From Xenorhabdus mauleonii (GTDB lineage: Bacteria; Pseudomonadota; Gammaproteobacteria; Enterobacterales; Enterobacteriaceae): 64,000 nucleotides of DNA. The notes beneath the pieces are model-generated. The model was not told where the DNA came from and made no database searches. It worked only from the letters and a program-made list of their open reading frames with translations. The stretch lies in assembly GCF_900113945.1 (NCBI RefSeq), contig NZ_FORG01000005.1, positions 62,001-126,000 on the forward strand, in the 5' to 3' direction. Shown in pieces: positions 20,510-30,924 of the stretch. A program made the translations under genes and the position numbers. Position 1 is the stretch's first letter; every line of letters begins with the position of its first letter.

Positions 20510-21820
20510 ATGACCCGTAGAACTATTGGGGTAGATGAGAGGCCGTCTCTGGCGCAAACTATTCCATTAAGTTTACAGCATTTATTTGCCATGTTTGGCG
20601 CTACTGTTTTGGTGCCTATTTTATTTAAAGTAAATCCTGCCACTATTTTATTATTCAATGGCATTGGAACATTATTGTATTTGGTGATTTGCAAAGGGAA
20701 AATTCCTGCTTATTTGGGTTCCAGCTTTGCCTTTATTTCCCCGGTATTATTGTTATTGCCTTTGGGATATGAATTAGCCTTGGGTGGGTTTATTGTTTGT
20801 GGTTTCTTGTTCTGTTTGGTAGCCCTAATTGTTAAAGTCGCGGGGAGAGGGTGGATCAATGTCATGTTTCCGCCTGCGGCAATGGGAGCGATTGTTGCGG
20901 TAATTGGTCTGGAGCTGGCGGGAGTGGCTGCTGATATGGCGGGTTTGCGTCCCGCAGCAGGCGCTGAAGTTAATATGACCAACCTGACTGTCTCTATGGT
21001 GACATTGGGTGTCACTATTTTAGGTTCGGTGGTATTCCGTGGTTTTATGGCGATTATCCCAATTCTGATTGGTGTTCTGGTGGGTTATGCACTGTCATTT
21101 TTCATGGGAATTGTAGATATAACACCAGTACGCGAAGCGCCTTGGTTTGCTTTGCCAACTTTTTATACCCCGCGCTTTGAGTGGTTTGCCATCATGACTA
21201 TTTTGCCAGCAGCGCTTGTGGTGATTGCAGAACATGTCGGCCATTTGGTGGTAACGGCAAATATTGTGCAGAAAGATTTACTGAAAAATCCGGGTCTGCA
21301 CCGTTCCATGTTCGCCAATGGTTTTTCAACAATATTTTCCGGTTTCTTTGGTTCAACGCCTAACACAACGTATGGTGAGAACATTGGTGTCATGGCACTG
21401 ACCCGCGTATACAGCACATGGGTGATTGGCGGTGCTGCGATATTGGCAATATTGCTCTCTTGCGTGGGTAAATTGGCGGCAGCGATTCAAATGATACCTG
21501 TTCCTGTAATGGGCGGAGTTTCTCTGTTGTTATATGGCGTTATTGGTGCATCCGGTATCCGGGTTCTGATTGATTCAAAAGTCGATTACAGCAAAGCACA
21601 AAACTTGATTCTGACTTCCGTTATTCTGATTATTGGTGTGAGCGGGGCGAAAATTCAAATTGGTGCAGCGGAGTTAAAAGGCATGGCGCTTGCAACGGTC
21701 GTGGGTATTGGCCTGAGCCTGCTGTTCAAATTGATAAGCGTTATTCGTCCAGATGAGCCGTACATTAATGCGTCTGTAGAATCGATTGGCAATGATAAAA
21801 AAAGCGAAGCCACAGAATAA
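20510..21820 (+). CDS. uraA: Uracil:H+ symporter
   Basis: Nucleobase/ascorbate transporter (NCS2) family permease of the inner membrane, 436 residues with about fourteen hydrophobic segments. Family landmarks include QHLFAMFGATVLVPILFKVNP, AYLGSSFAFISP (substrate-site region near 70), PAALVVIAEHVGHL (Glu near 241) and GFFGSTPNTTYGENIGV (Glu near 290). It brings uracil in for Upp. A strong terminator follows. Confidence 0.96.
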   Translation: MTRRTIGVDERPSLAQTIPLSLQHLFAMFGATVLVPILFKVNPATILLFNGIGTLLYLVICKGKIPAYLGSSFAFISPVLLLLPLGYELALGGFIVCGFLFCLVALIVKVAGRGWINVMFPPAAMGAIVAVIGLELAGVAADMAGLRPAAGAEVNMTNLTVSMVTLGVTILGSVVFRGFMAIIPILIGVLVGYALSFFMGIVDITPVREAPWFALPTFYTPRFEWFAIMTILPAALVVIAEHVGHLVVTANIVQKDLLKNPGLHRSMFANGFSTIFSGFFGSTPNTTYGENIGVMALTRVYSTWVIGGAAILAILLSCVGKLAAAIQMIPVPVMGGVSLLLYGVIGASGIRVLIDSKVDYSKAQNLILTSVILIIGVSGAKIQIGAAELKGMALATVVGIGLSLLFKLISVIRPDEPYINASVESIGNDKKSEATE

Positions 21821-21846
21821 GTTATACCTAATTGAATTATTCTGAC

Positions 21847-21874
21847 AAAAAGGGCTGCCATTGGCGCCCTTTTT
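21847..21874 (+). terminator. Terminator of uraA
   Basis: AAAAAGGGC/GCCCTTTTT-type hairpin (inner mispair allowed) with a T tract, 26 nt after the uraA stop. Confidence 0.8.
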
Positions 21875-22383
21875 GCTTTTTATTTGTAAATTTATTTGCA
21901 TTTGGTAAGTCATTTTCATGGGCGAATTTATTCTATTATGTGGAGATTGGAGGTATTTATTTAACTTTCTTTTAACATCATGGGCATTAATTATCTCTTT
22001 TCATATGCCATATTCACTGATGGTTCTGGATTGTTATTGCAGTACCTCTTGAAAACTAAAAATAAATGTTTTTTTGTCAATTAATAAAAAGCACAGGCGA
22101 AATATTCTCAAAATAAAATCCCCAACAAATTTCGATTAACGCCTTTCTGAATTTATTATTATTTACAGAGCGATATAAACGAACAAAGCTCTTTCGCAAT
22201 TTTACCCATCAAATAGGCAATGAAATATATTCTGAAAAAGTCTCTCTTTACTGGTTGTAAATTATCCATTTTATCGATTGATTGTCATTGCCAATTCCCG
22301 CTCATTTTAAGCAAAGCATTCGTTTCATTTATAGGGGCTTTTTGTGGTAGACTTAGCGCTGTTCGTTATCCATTCTGTTTGAG
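21875..22383. other. Intergenic region upstream of hda
   Basis: About 510 AT-rich bases without a supported gene; it must contain the hda promoter. I see no DnaA-box cluster or repeat by eye. Confidence 0.4.
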
Positions 22384-23091
22384 GTGCTTCTGAATACACC
22401 GTCGCAGCTTTCATTACCGTTATATTTGCCCGATGATGAAACGTTTGCCAGTTTCTTTGCAGGTGAGAATTCAACCTTATTAGCTGCAATAAAATTGGCC
22501 ATCAGTCAGTCACACGGCAATTATATCTATTTTTGGTCCCGTGATGGCGGGGGCAAGAGTCATTTGCTTCACGCAGCCTGTGCCGAATTGTCCCAACAGG
22601 AAGAAGCTGTGGGATATGTACCGCTGGATAAACGTGCCTATTTTGTTCCCGAAGTTCTTGATGGCATGGAGCATTTGTCATTGGTCTGCATTGATAATAT
22701 TGAGTGTATTGCCGGCGATCAAGAATGGGAGATGGCGGTTTTCAATCTCTATAACCGAATTGTTGAAATTGGCAGGACGTGTCTTTTGATCACGGGTGAT
22801 CGTCCTCCACGCCAGATCAACCTGACATTGCCGGATCTGGCATCTCGTTTGGACTGGGGGCAAATTTACAAATTACAGCCTTTGTCTGATGATGAAAAGA
22901 TCCAGGCGTTGCAATTGCGGGCAAAATTACGGGGTTTTGAATTACCTGAGGATGTCGGGCGTTTTGTATTGAAACGGTTGGATAGAGAAATGCAAACATT
23001 GTTTAAGACGTTGGATGAACTCGATAGGGCATCCATTGTGGCACAACGTAAGCTCACTATCCCGTTTGTGAAAGATATCCTTGAGCTTTGA
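22384..23091 (+). CDS. hda: Hda, regulator of DnaA inactivation
   Basis: AAA+ protein that, with the DNA-loaded sliding clamp, stimulates DnaA-ATP hydrolysis and prevents re-initiation. The 235-residue product begins with GTG ([18 protein letters not shown]); the E. coli gene also uses a non-ATG start in this same sequence. The clamp-binding motif is QLSLPL near residue 8. Walker A is degenerate ([17 protein letters not shown]), and [18 protein letters not shown] and the arginine-finger region follow. Ends with PFVKDILEL. Weak initiation probably keeps levels low. Confidence 0.94.
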   Translation: MLLNTPSQLSLPLYLPDDETFASFFAGENSTLLAAIKLAISQSHGNYIYFWSRDGGGKSHLLHAACAELSQQEEAVGYVPLDKRAYFVPEVLDGMEHLSLVCIDNIECIAGDQEWEMAVFNLYNRIVEIGRTCLLITGDRPPRQINLTLPDLASRLDWGQIYKLQPLSDDEKIQALQLRAKLRGFELPEDVGRFVLKRLDREMQTLFKTLDELDRASIVAQRKLTIPFVKDILEL

Positions 23092-23124
23092 TTTGATAAG
23101 TGGCAGGTAAAATGAGTTTCAGAT

Positions 23125-23161
23125 AAAAAAGTGATAGAGAGTAGTCTCCTATCACTTTTTT
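23125..23161. terminator. Bidirectional terminator between hda and yfgD
   Basis: AAAAAAGTGATAG stem mirrored as CTATCACTTTTTT, an A tract on one side and a T tract on the other, lying between the convergent genes hda and yfgD. Confidence 0.88.
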
Positions 23162-23233
23162 GTTTCATCACTTTTCAGAACGTTTTTTCCTAAAGGTGAC
23201 CGTTCATTGAAAATGCTTGTTCATTTGGGATAT

Positions 23234-23590
23234 TCAGCCCAGAATTTCTTTGACTTGTTCAGGCGGACGGCCCAAACGAGCTTTATTGCCGGCAACAACA
23301 ATTGGGCGTTCAATCAATTTTGGATTTTCAGCCATTGCCTGTAGCAGGGCTTCTTGGGATAACGAACCATCGCCAAGATTCAGTTCTTTATACCGCTCTT
23401 CCTTGGTTCGCATCAATTGGCGGGCATCATCAAACCCGAGTTGTTTCAGCAGGACAGAAAGTTGTTCCACTGTCGGCGGTGTCTCCAGGTAATGAATGAT
23501 TTCCGGCTTTATGCCCAACTCTTCAACTAGCTTGAGTGTTTCACGGCTCTTTGAACAGCGAGGGTTGTGGTAGAAAGTCACTTGTCGCAT
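23234..23590 (-). CDS. yfgD: ArsC-family oxidoreductase YfgD
   Basis: Glutaredoxin-coupled arsenate-reductase-like protein of 118 residues. The active Cys sits in YHNPRCSKSRETLKL (Cys near 12), and RPIVVAGNKARLGRPPEQV supplies the ArsC-type arginines. It is adjacent to bepA, as in E. coli, and no ars operon genes are near, so a housekeeping thiol role is as likely as arsenate detoxification. Confidence 0.9.
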   Translation of the reverse strand: MRQVTFYHNPRCSKSRETLKLVEELGIKPEIIHYLETPPTVEQLSVLLKQLGFDDARQLMRTKEERYKELNLGDGSLSQEALLQAMAENPKLIERPIVVAGNKARLGRPPEQVKEILG

Positions 23591-23601
23591 GTAAAAATCC
23601 T

Positions 23602-25065
23602 TTATTTATAATATTGCTCATAATTGTGTTGCAGCTGGCGTAATTGATCAATGCGGGCATCATACCTTTCTTGATCATGGCTACCCAGTTTTACCATTGC
23701 GCTGGCCCTGCTGAGGTATGCAATGGCAATATCAAACTTCCCTTGTAATGCCATGGTTTCTGCATAGGCGGCCAGTTCTTCATTGGGCTTGCCTTGTTTC
23801 CCCGCCACTTCTGTCAGTAATGTCCAGCCATTGAGATCGTTAGGATTATTGAAGGTATAGCGGAACAGCAACTGCGATGCCTGTGAATACTGTTTGGCCT
23901 GAAGGTAAGCATTTGCCAGATTGATTTGTAATACCGGGTTATTTTTCTGCTTTTTCAGTGCATTTTGCAATCGAGCAATTGCACTGGTGTATTGCTTTTG
24001 GCCGATGTCAATATCAGTCATGGCATCGATAAACCAAACGTTATCCGGGTATTTATCCAACAAGGGCGATAAGACAGTTTTGGCCTCAGCATATTTTTTA
24101 TCCATAGACAGCAAGAGCGCGCGCCCATAAGTTGCTGCCAATTGCTCTTTGGCTGTGCCTTGGCTGTATTTTTTCAATAGCTGTTCAGTATAAGAATTTT
24201 GTTCTGCCGAATACATTGTCAGGATACGGATACTGGCAAATAGAAAATCCTGCGATTCAGGAACAATTTTGGCCGGATATTGATTGGCTCTGTTTCGGGC
24301 ATCTGACAGTCGGTTATCTGGTAATGGGTGTGTATACAAGATCTCAGGCAACTTGGAACTGTAACGAGATTGATCGGCTAGATTTTGCATAAACATAGGC
24401 ATAGCCTGTGGATCAAACCCCGCCCGGCTGAGAATTCGCAGCCCAATGCGATCAGCTTCTTGCTCATTTGATTGGGTAAAGCTGATTATGTTTTGTTTGA
24501 TGCCTGCAAGTGTACCGCTAAGAGCCGCCATACCTGCCTGTGGACTGGCCATCATTAACAGGACGGAACCGAGGGCGCCAGCCCAAGCGAAGGGGGTCTT
24601 GCGTTGTTGGTCTTCGAAGAACCTCGCTAAATGCCGCTGGGTTACATGGGAGATTTCATGAGCCATGACCGATGCCAGTTCGCTTTCAGTGCTGCTATAG
24701 CGGAATAAAGCGGAGTGCAGAACAACATTGCCACCAAAAGTTGCGTAAGCATTAATGCTGGGGCTATCAACCAAATAAAAATGGAATGGTGTTTTTACTG
24801 AATCAGCGTGGTTGACCAACCTTTGGCCTAATTTATTAATGTACTCTGTCAATAGCGGGTCATAAATCAGCGGCGATTGGGCTCGTATAAAACGGATAGA
24901 CAAATCCCCCATTGCCATCTCTTGATTGACACTGAGTGTTGAGCTTGCTGTCGTACCTATATCAGGCAATGAATCTTCAGTTGGTGCTGAATAAACAGGG
25001 GGATTCCCCAATAATAACAGGCTCGCGAGTATGGCTATCAGAGACTTTTTCGGCATTTTTCTCAT
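23602..25065 (-). CDS. bepA: BepA, periplasmic metalloprotease/chaperone with TPR domain
   Basis: M48 zinc protease that promotes LptD maturation and degrades misassembled outer-membrane proteins. I chose ATG 25065 (MRKMPKKSLIAILASLLLL) because GGGGAT lies just upstream and it yields 487 residues, the E. coli length; a frame from 25104 would add 13 residues before the signal peptide. The zinc site is MAHEISHVTQRH (about 124-135) with the third ligand Glu in NEQEADRIGL. The C-terminal half contains TPR repeats (LQINLANAYLQAKQYSQA) and ends in ARIDQLRQLQ. Confidence 0.95.
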   Translation of the reverse strand: MRKMPKKSLIAILASLLLLGNPPVYSAPTEDSLPDIGTTASSTLSVNQEMAMGDLSIRFIRAQSPLIYDPLLTEYINKLGQRLVNHADSVKTPFHFYLVDSPSINAYATFGGNVVLHSALFRYSSTESELASVMAHEISHVTQRHLARFFEDQQRKTPFAWAGALGSVLLMMASPQAGMAALSGTLAGIKQNIISFTQSNEQEADRIGLRILSRAGFDPQAMPMFMQNLADQSRYSSKLPEILYTHPLPDNRLSDARNRANQYPAKIVPESQDFLFASIRILTMYSAEQNSYTEQLLKKYSQGTAKEQLAATYGRALLLSMDKKYAEAKTVLSPLLDKYPDNVWFIDAMTDIDIGQKQYTSAIARLQNALKKQKNNPVLQINLANAYLQAKQYSQASQLLFRYTFNNPNDLNGWTLLTEVAGKQGKPNEELAAYAETMALQGKFDIAIAYLSRASAMVKLGSHDQERYDARIDQLRQLQHNYEQYYK

Positions 25066-25225
25066 AAAACGATCCCCGTAAAACAATCCTGGTAAGACAA
25101 GCACTCCAATTAGCTATTAATTCCATGAATGCGTGTATGATAGCAAAGGGTAACCTAAAACCTGCCGAACTGAATAATTTTTAGTAAAAATAATCATTGA
25201 ATATCGCCATCAAGGAGTTTGATTT

Positions 25226-26281
25226 ATGCTGGATATGCTTATGCAATGGTATCAGCGTCGTTTTACTGATCCACAAGTTGTTACACTATCAGTCATTTTA
25301 CTGGTAGGGTTTGGAATCATCTATTTTTTCAATGGGATCTTGGCTCCTGTTCTTGCCGCGATTGTACTGGCTTATCTACTGGAATGGCCAACAATGCAAC
25401 TAGAAAAATTAGGATGCAGCCGTGTGCTCTCCGTTTCAATTGTATTAATTGTTTTTATGGGAATCAGCGCATTAATTATCTTGATTGTTGCACCAACGGT
25501 ATGGCAACAGGGATTGAATCTATTCTCTGATTTGCCCAATATGTTAAATCGCTTTAATGAGTATGCGCTCACCCTGCCTGCACGTTACCCTGAGCTGGTT
25601 AATGCAGGTATCATCGACATGATAGCGGATAACCTGCGCAGTAAACTTTCCCTGGCGGGCGAATCTGTCTTTAAATTTTCAGTGGCCTCATTAATTGGTT
25701 TGGTGACTCTGGCGATTTATTTGATCCTTGTTCCTTTAATGGTGTTTTTCCTGTTAAAAGACAAAAATAAAATGGTAGCGGCATTGCAGCGTGTTTTACC
25801 TCGCAACTATGGATTGGCTGGTGAACTATGGAATGAGATGAATCAGCAGATTACGAATTATATTCGTGGCAAAGTCACGGAAATGCTTATTCTGACAGTT
25901 TGTACGTATGCGGTATTTGCTTTCTTTGGATTAAATTATGCCTTGCTGCTTTCAGTCCTGGTCGGTCTATCGGTGTTAATTCCTTATATTGGTACGGTGC
26001 TGGTGACTATTCCGGTTATTGTTGTTGCACTGTTTCAGTGGGGGCTTGGAGCAGATTTCTGGACGTTGTTCATTGCATACTTAGTTGTACAGGGATTAGA
26101 TGGTAACCTCCTTGTCCCCATCCTATTTTCGGAAGCGGTCAACCTTCATCCGCTTGTTATCATTCTCTCCGTCATTATTTTTGGTGGATTATGGGGATTT
26201 TGGGGTGTCTTCTTGGCAATCCCGCTGGCTACGTTAATCAAAGCCATTATTCATGTCTGGCCGGAAGAAAAAACAGAATAA
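25226..26281 (+). CDS. perM: AI-2E/PerM-family membrane protein
   Basis: Polytopic inner-membrane protein of the AI-2E transporter family, 351 residues, about eight hydrophobic segments. YFFNGILAPVLAAIVLAYLLEWP, LIPYIGTVLVTIPVIVVALFQWG and VQGLDGNLLVPILFSEAVNLHP are family signatures. It lies divergent from bepA, as in E. coli. The transported substrate is not established for PerM; some relatives are Na+/H+ antiporters or exporters. Confidence 0.9.
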   Translation: MLDMLMQWYQRRFTDPQVVTLSVILLVGFGIIYFFNGILAPVLAAIVLAYLLEWPTMQLEKLGCSRVLSVSIVLIVFMGISALIILIVAPTVWQQGLNLFSDLPNMLNRFNEYALTLPARYPELVNAGIIDMIADNLRSKLSLAGESVFKFSVASLIGLVTLAIYLILVPLMVFFLLKDKNKMVAALQRVLPRNYGLAGELWNEMNQQITNYIRGKVTEMLILTVCTYAVFAFFGLNYALLLSVLVGLSVLIPYIGTVLVTIPVIVVALFQWGLGADFWTLFIAYLVVQGLDGNLLVPILFSEAVNLHPLVIILSVIIFGGLWGFWGVFLAIPLATLIKAIIHVWPEEKTE

Positions 26282-26367
26282 GAGGCCATTAAGATTTAGC
26301 GTCGTCGCCAGTAATAACAACTAGTCTGTAATAAGAATGAAAAATCTAAACTAAATAAGGAATGGCA

Positions 26368-27390
26368 ATGAAATCGCTATTAGGGATTATTCCCTGTGTA
26401 TTTTTGGGGTGGATTCTGTCACTGCTAGGGGTACCTTTGGCTTATATGTTCGGAGCCATTGCAGCTGTTATCATTGCATTCCGGTTGAAAATTGAGTTAA
26501 CAGCGCCAAAGCACAGCCTGACGATAGTTCAGATTGTCTTGGGCAGTTCCATTGGTCTGATGGTCAAAGAATTGCCTATGGAAGAAGGGCAGGATATTTT
26601 ACGGTTGCTCCCTGCATTATTGGTATGTCTGGTTTTGCAATTTAGTGCCGGCTATTGGTGGTTCCACCGAAAAATGGGCTGGACTCGTGCAGAGTCAGTG
26701 CTGGGTTCTGTTCCGGGGGCATTGGCCGCGATCATCGTGCTGACAGAGCATTCTAAAACACCGCCTCAGAAAATTGTTATTTCCCATGCCATTCGTTTGG
26801 TGGTTCTTATTATTATTGCCGGGGTTATTACCGGCTTAAATCCACCTCCGGCGGCAAAACAAGTAGCGTTTGTTTATACGCCGGAAATTATTGGCTGGCT
26901 GATCCTGATTGCTATCGGAGGTTATGTTGTCGGCGTTTTGCTGGAGCGTATTCGCGTTCCGGCACCTTATATGTTGACTTCACTGGTTGTGGCAAGTGTT
27001 GTGCATTATTTTTCTGGTATTAATTTGAAGATGCCTGAATTGCTCAGTTTATTATCTATGGCATTGATGGGAATGCGGATAGGTTTGTATTTTAATGCTT
27101 TCTCCGGATCAGCACTTATCAGTAATATCTGGAATTCCTTGCAATCAGTGTTTATTGCCTTGGTTGTCACCGTGTCGGTGGCTATAGTGGCGGCACAATG
27201 GATGGATTATCCGATATATTTATTGGTTCTGTCTTGGGCTCCCGGCAGCATGGAAGCCATGTTATTTGCCGCAATGGCGATGAAAGTGAATGTTGGTATT
27301 GTTATGGCAAGCCACATTATACGCATGTCTTTACTTCATATCGTGCCGGTAATAGTCGTGATAATAGAGGGGCGGCGTAAAAAGAGCTAA
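26368..27390 (+). CDS. AbrB-family membrane protein
   Basis: Integral membrane protein with two AbrB-duplication repeats (about 155 residues each, the first ending near GLNPPPAAK and the second with GMRIGLYFNAFSGSAL). About 340 residues and roughly ten hydrophobic helices. VLGSVPGALAAIIVLTEHS and LSWAPGSMEAMLFAAMAM are the paired repeat signatures. The start is likely ATG 26368, with AAGGAA 6-7 nt upstream; ATG 26362 overlaps that ribosome-binding site. Members have been annotated as ammonia monooxygenase or aidB regulators without good evidence; the function is unknown. It lies 86 nt after perM. Confidence 0.8.
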   Translation: MKSLLGIIPCVFLGWILSLLGVPLAYMFGAIAAVIIAFRLKIELTAPKHSLTIVQIVLGSSIGLMVKELPMEEGQDILRLLPALLVCLVLQFSAGYWWFHRKMGWTRAESVLGSVPGALAAIIVLTEHSKTPPQKIVISHAIRLVVLIIIAGVITGLNPPPAAKQVAFVYTPEIIGWLILIAIGGYVVGVLLERIRVPAPYMLTSLVVASVVHYFSGINLKMPELLSLLSMALMGMRIGLYFNAFSGSALISNIWNSLQSVFIALVVTVSVAIVAAQWMDYPIYLLVLSWAPGSMEAMLFAAMAMKVNVGIVMASHIIRMSLLHIVPVIVVIIEGRRKKS

Positions 27391-27438
27391 TTTTCGGCAG
27401 GTATCGAGCCATGTAAGGAGCAGGTAAGGATTGGTGAA

Positions 27439-27465
27439 ATTCCCCCGTTAGGCAAACGGGGGAAT
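27439..27465. terminator. Hairpin between the AbrB-family gene and bcp
   Basis: Perfect 11-bp stem ATTCCCCCGTT/AACGGGGGAAT with a 5-nt loop between convergent genes; it can serve both directions though a T tract is missing. Confidence 0.7.
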
Positions 27466-27490
27466 GATGCTAGAGCAATTAGCCAATCAG

Positions 27491-27964
27491 TCAGGCTGAA
27501 TGCTGTTTCAGGTAGTCGAGAACAACTTGGTGGTGATCACTGGTTTTGAATTTATCAAAAACGTGTTCAATGTCGCCCTGTGGAGTTATCAAGAAACTGA
27601 TGCGGTGAATGCCGTCATAGGTTTTACCCATAAACTGTTTCTTTCCCCAAACACCAAATTGCTCGGCAAGTTGGTGATCAACATCAGAAAGCAACGTAAA
27701 ATTCAGCATCTCTTTTTCTGCAAAACGAGATAGTTTTTCTGATGTGTCCGTGCTTATACCCAAAACTTCAACATTGAGGCTCTTTAGTTCACTCATCGTG
27801 TCACGCAAACCACATGCTTGTACAGTACAACCAGGAGTCATTGCCTTGGGATAAAAATAAACTAAAACCCGCTGCCCTTTGAAGTCAGACAAACTAATGG
27901 GCTCGCCATCTTGGTCAGGAAGGCTGAATTGTGGTGCCTTATCACCGGCTTTCAATGGACTCAT
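27491..27964 (-). CDS. bcp: Thioredoxin-dependent peroxiredoxin Bcp
   Basis: Reduces hydrogen peroxide and organic hydroperoxides in the cytoplasm. About 157 residues from ATG 27964 (MSPLKAGDKAPQFSLPDQDG). The peroxidatic Cys lies in YPKAMTPGCTVQACGLRD (Cys near 45) with the resolving Cys five residues on, as in E. coli. GGAGA precedes the start. It neighbours gcvR, the usual order. Confidence 0.95.
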   Translation of the reverse strand: MSPLKAGDKAPQFSLPDQDGEPISLSDFKGQRVLVYFYPKAMTPGCTVQACGLRDTMSELKSLNVEVLGISTDTSEKLSRFAEKEMLNFTLLSDVDHQLAEQFGVWGKKQFMGKTYDGIHRISFLITPQGDIEHVFDKFKTSDHHQVVLDYLKQHSA

Positions 27965-28159
27965 CACGCATTCTCCGTTTGATCGTTTTGATTTAAGTGA
28001 TTTTATACGCTAATACTGTTATGTGTTCTTGCATTAAATTCCATGTATAGATATATGAATTTCGGGCTAATTTGTCTCCTTTCCTTGTTGTGTTCAATCT
28101 TAATTCATATGTGTTCATCTCATGGAAAAATTATATTTCAATTTAAGTGGTGCAGGAAC

Positions 28160-28711
28160 TTATGATTCTAGATAGTTTTGTACACTGACAGTGCCTTGTG
28201 CACTTAACTCCGCACATAATTGCTGAAAGGTTTCTTTGAAAGTCGTGCCGTTATCATCCAATGGATGATGGCCTGTAATTTGAATTTGCAGGCGGGCTGG
28301 GGTATTTCCTTCCGCAGGATGAGTTTTTGAAACCAATTCAGCAATATTAAGATTCTGGGTTGTGAACAAATTGGTAAACCGTTCAACAATTCCCGGCGAA
28401 TCATCTACATCGACTTTAACAGTAATCGCCGAAGGAAATTTTGTCTGAATACCGCACCGGGTGCGTTTCATGACAACAAGCAATTCAAGTTCCGCCCCTT
28501 TTTGGGGCAGGGTAGACTCAATTAGTGTAATGGCATTCCAGCTTCCGGATAGCAGCATGATAAAAGTAAACTCTTCGCCAAACATTGCCAGGCGGCTGTC
28601 TTCAATATTACAGCCGCATGTGCTGACAAGCCGGGTAATAGTATTGACGATGCCGGGACGATCTGTACCGAGGGCAGTGATCACTAAAAAGTGTTGTTCT
28701 GATGTTGGCAA
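28160..28711 (-). CDS. gcvR: Glycine cleavage system transcriptional repressor GcvR
   Basis: ACT-domain protein that binds GcvA to antagonise gcv activation when glycine is scarce. The 183-residue product has two ACT domains: LVITALGTDRPGIVNTITRLV (about 8-28) and VKVDVDDSPGIVERFTNLF (about 97-115). Divergent from dapA across about 245 nt that hold both promoters. Confidence 0.94.
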   Translation of the reverse strand: MPTSEQHFLVITALGTDRPGIVNTITRLVSTCGCNIEDSRLAMFGEEFTFIMLLSGSWNAITLIESTLPQKGAELELLVVMKRTRCGIQTKFPSAITVKVDVDDSPGIVERFTNLFTTQNLNIAELVSKTHPAEGNTPARLQIQITGHHPLDDNGTTFKETFQQLCAELSAQGTVSVQNYLES

Positions 28712-28955
28712 AGCGATTTTCCTTTAATTGTAATAAGTGTTTGCTGTGTGTATCTGTTTAAACATAAAAAATGATCAAGAGAAGGTCAATCGTATTTGTT
28801 AATAAGGACACGATTATAATTTTCGTTTAATCGTCTACACTTGGTATTAACAAAATTCATTGAAATCGCGTGCTTAAAGAGTTTTCTTCTGTATTACAAG
28901 AAAGTACCATGAACCTCTCATGTGTGGTTTTTGGTTTAATTAAGGGGAAGTGGCG

Positions 28956-29855
28956 ATGGTGAGCGAACATTTTGGTTTTACAGGCAGTATGGTTGCATTG
29001 CTAACACCAATGAATTCAGCAGGTCAAGTTGATAAAGCCAGTTTGAAAAAGTTGGTGGAATATCATATCTCCAGTGGTACATCTGCGATTGTGTCCGTTG
29101 GGACGACAGGGGAAAATGCAACACTTAATCATAATGAACATGTCGATGTCGTATTGATGACACTGGAAATCGCGGATGGGCGCATTCCTGTTATTGCAGG
29201 AACTGGTGCAAATGCCACTGCTGAAGCCATTTCGCTGACCAATTGTTTCGAAAACACGGGTGTTGTGGGTTGCCTGTCAGTGACACCTTATTATAATAAG
29301 CCGTCACAGGAAGGATTATACCAGCACTATAAAGTGATAGCTGAGAATACTGACTTACCACAAATTCTGTATAATGTGCCGTCTCGTACCGGATGTGATT
29401 TACTGCCGCCAACGATTGCCCGTTTGGCGAAATTGAAAAATATTGTTGCAGTCAAGGAAGCAACAGGGAACTTAAGTCGCGTCAGTCAGATCCAAGAATT
29501 GGTTAATGATGAAAATTTCATTTTGCTAAGTGGTGATGATGGGAGTTATATCGATTTCATGCAGTTGGGCGGTAAAGGTACTATTTCTGTGACAGCAAAC
29601 GTAGCTGCCGCTGAAATGGCGCAAATATGCAAACTGGCTGAACAGGGTGAATTCGTGGCAGCCCGCAGCCTGAACAGCCGACTGATGGAATTGCATCATC
29701 AATTATTTATTGAACCTAGCCCGGCGCCAGCCAAATGGGCTTGCCGTCAACTGGGGTTGATTGCCGATGATACTCTGCGTTTGCCAATGATTCCGCTAAC
29801 GCAAGAAGGGCAGGAAGCAGTTGGCAAGGCCTTGAAAGTGGCTGGATTACTGTAA
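28956..29855 (+). CDS. dapA: 4-hydroxy-tetrahydrodipicolinate synthase
   Basis: Condenses pyruvate and aspartate semialdehyde in lysine and diaminopimelate synthesis. About 299 residues. The Schiff-base Lys lies in [12 protein letters not shown], the catalytic Tyr in [14 protein letters not shown], and the Thr pair in [15 protein letters not shown] 28956 has AAGGGG 8 nt upstream; a GTG at 28950 is in frame but closer to it. The N-terminal six residues before FTGSMVAL are an extension compared with E. coli. Precedes bamC by 16 nt in an operon that probably includes purC. Confidence 0.96.
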   Translation: MVSEHFGFTGSMVALLTPMNSAGQVDKASLKKLVEYHISSGTSAIVSVGTTGENATLNHNEHVDVVLMTLEIADGRIPVIAGTGANATAEAISLTNCFENTGVVGCLSVTPYYNKPSQEGLYQHYKVIAENTDLPQILYNVPSRTGCDLLPPTIARLAKLKNIVAVKEATGNLSRVSQIQELVNDENFILLSGDDGSYIDFMQLGGKGTISVTANVAAAEMAQICKLAEQGEFVAARSLNSRLMELHHQLFIEPSPAPAKWACRQLGLIADDTLRLPMIPLTQEGQEAVGKALKVAGLL

Positions 29856-29871
29856 AATTTAGGGAATTTTA

Positions 29872-30918
29872 ATGGCAACATTATTGCAAAAATCGAAGGT
29901 CATGAAAGTTGCTGGTCTGTCATTGGTAGTTTTTTTGGCAGCTTGCTCCAGCGATCAGCGCTATAAACGTCAAGTAAACGGAGATGATTCTTATCTTGAA
30001 ACGCCTCCACTGAAAACCTTGAACATCCCTGCGGGAATGGTATTACCATTGCAAAATGGTGAATATAATATTCCGCCAACAACTTCAACCGGTGCAGTGG
30101 GCAAGGACTTGGATATTCGTCCGCCATTGCAGGCCCTTGCGTTATTGACAGGCTCCCGTGTTGAGAGTAGCGCACAAAGCAGTAAGTTGTTGCTTGATAA
30201 TGCCTCGGAATACAGTAAGTTGTGGTCACAGATAAATGATCTGCTGGCGAAGAAAAATCATCAGATCAGCAAAAAAGATGATGCAACACAAACTCTGACA
30301 ACGGATTGGATTACATGGGCGCGCGCAGATGAAAACGTACCATACCAGGCTCGTTACCATATTTCGGTCGATAAACAGGGTTATCAAACTGCCTTGTCTG
30401 TTTCGAATGATGGCTTGAAGCAGGGGACAGAGGAAGTCACAAATCCGGCGGAAATCCAGCGTTACAATATATTGATGCTCAATGAATTGGCTGGTGGTTT
30501 AAGTCAGCAGCAGGAAGAAGCGAGCCTGAACAGTACGAAAGATTCAGGGGCGTTAGCTGTACAAAGTGGCAGTGACAATACCGGATTGCCACAAATCATT
30601 GTACGTGCGCCATACAGTGTAGTATGGAACAGGTTACCATTCGTGCTGGAAAGCGTAGGTATGCAAGTGACGGATCGTACGCGTTCAACCGGTGCGATAG
30701 ACGTGGCATACAAAGGACTCAGCTCTTCTGGTTGGAAAGAGCTGGGTGTTGAAGAGCCGACTGTCAGCGAAGGAAACTATAAGCTGCAGGTAGGTGATTT
30801 GGATAACCGAAGCAGTTTGCAATTTATCAGCGAGAAAGGTAAGCCGTTGACTCAATCTGAGAATGATCAAATGGTAGCCGTGCTGGAAGCTGCATTTAGT
30901 AAATCCACAGACAAGTAA
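29872..30918 (+). CDS. bamC: BamC, lipoprotein of the outer-membrane protein assembly complex
   Basis: Accessory subunit of the BAM complex. The 348-residue precursor has a signal II sequence with lipobox LAAC (Cys near 25), followed by the unstructured N-terminal segment that binds BamD (DQRYKRQVNGDDSYLETPPL) and two helix-grip domains separated near residue 215 by a Gln/Ser-rich linker. Follows dapA closely and is closed by a hairpin. Confidence 0.95.
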   Translation: MATLLQKSKVMKVAGLSLVVFLAACSSDQRYKRQVNGDDSYLETPPLKTLNIPAGMVLPLQNGEYNIPPTTSTGAVGKDLDIRPPLQALALLTGSRVESSAQSSKLLLDNASEYSKLWSQINDLLAKKNHQISKKDDATQTLTTDWITWARADENVPYQARYHISVDKQGYQTALSVSNDGLKQGTEEVTNPAEIQRYNILMLNELAGGLSQQQEEASLNSTKDSGALAVQSGSDNTGLPQIIVRAPYSVVWNRLPFVLESVGMQVTDRTRSTGAIDVAYKGLSSSGWKELGVEEPTVSEGNYKLQVGDLDNRSSLQFISEKGKPLTQSENDQMVAVLEAAFSKSTDK

Positions 30919-30924
30919 TGACAT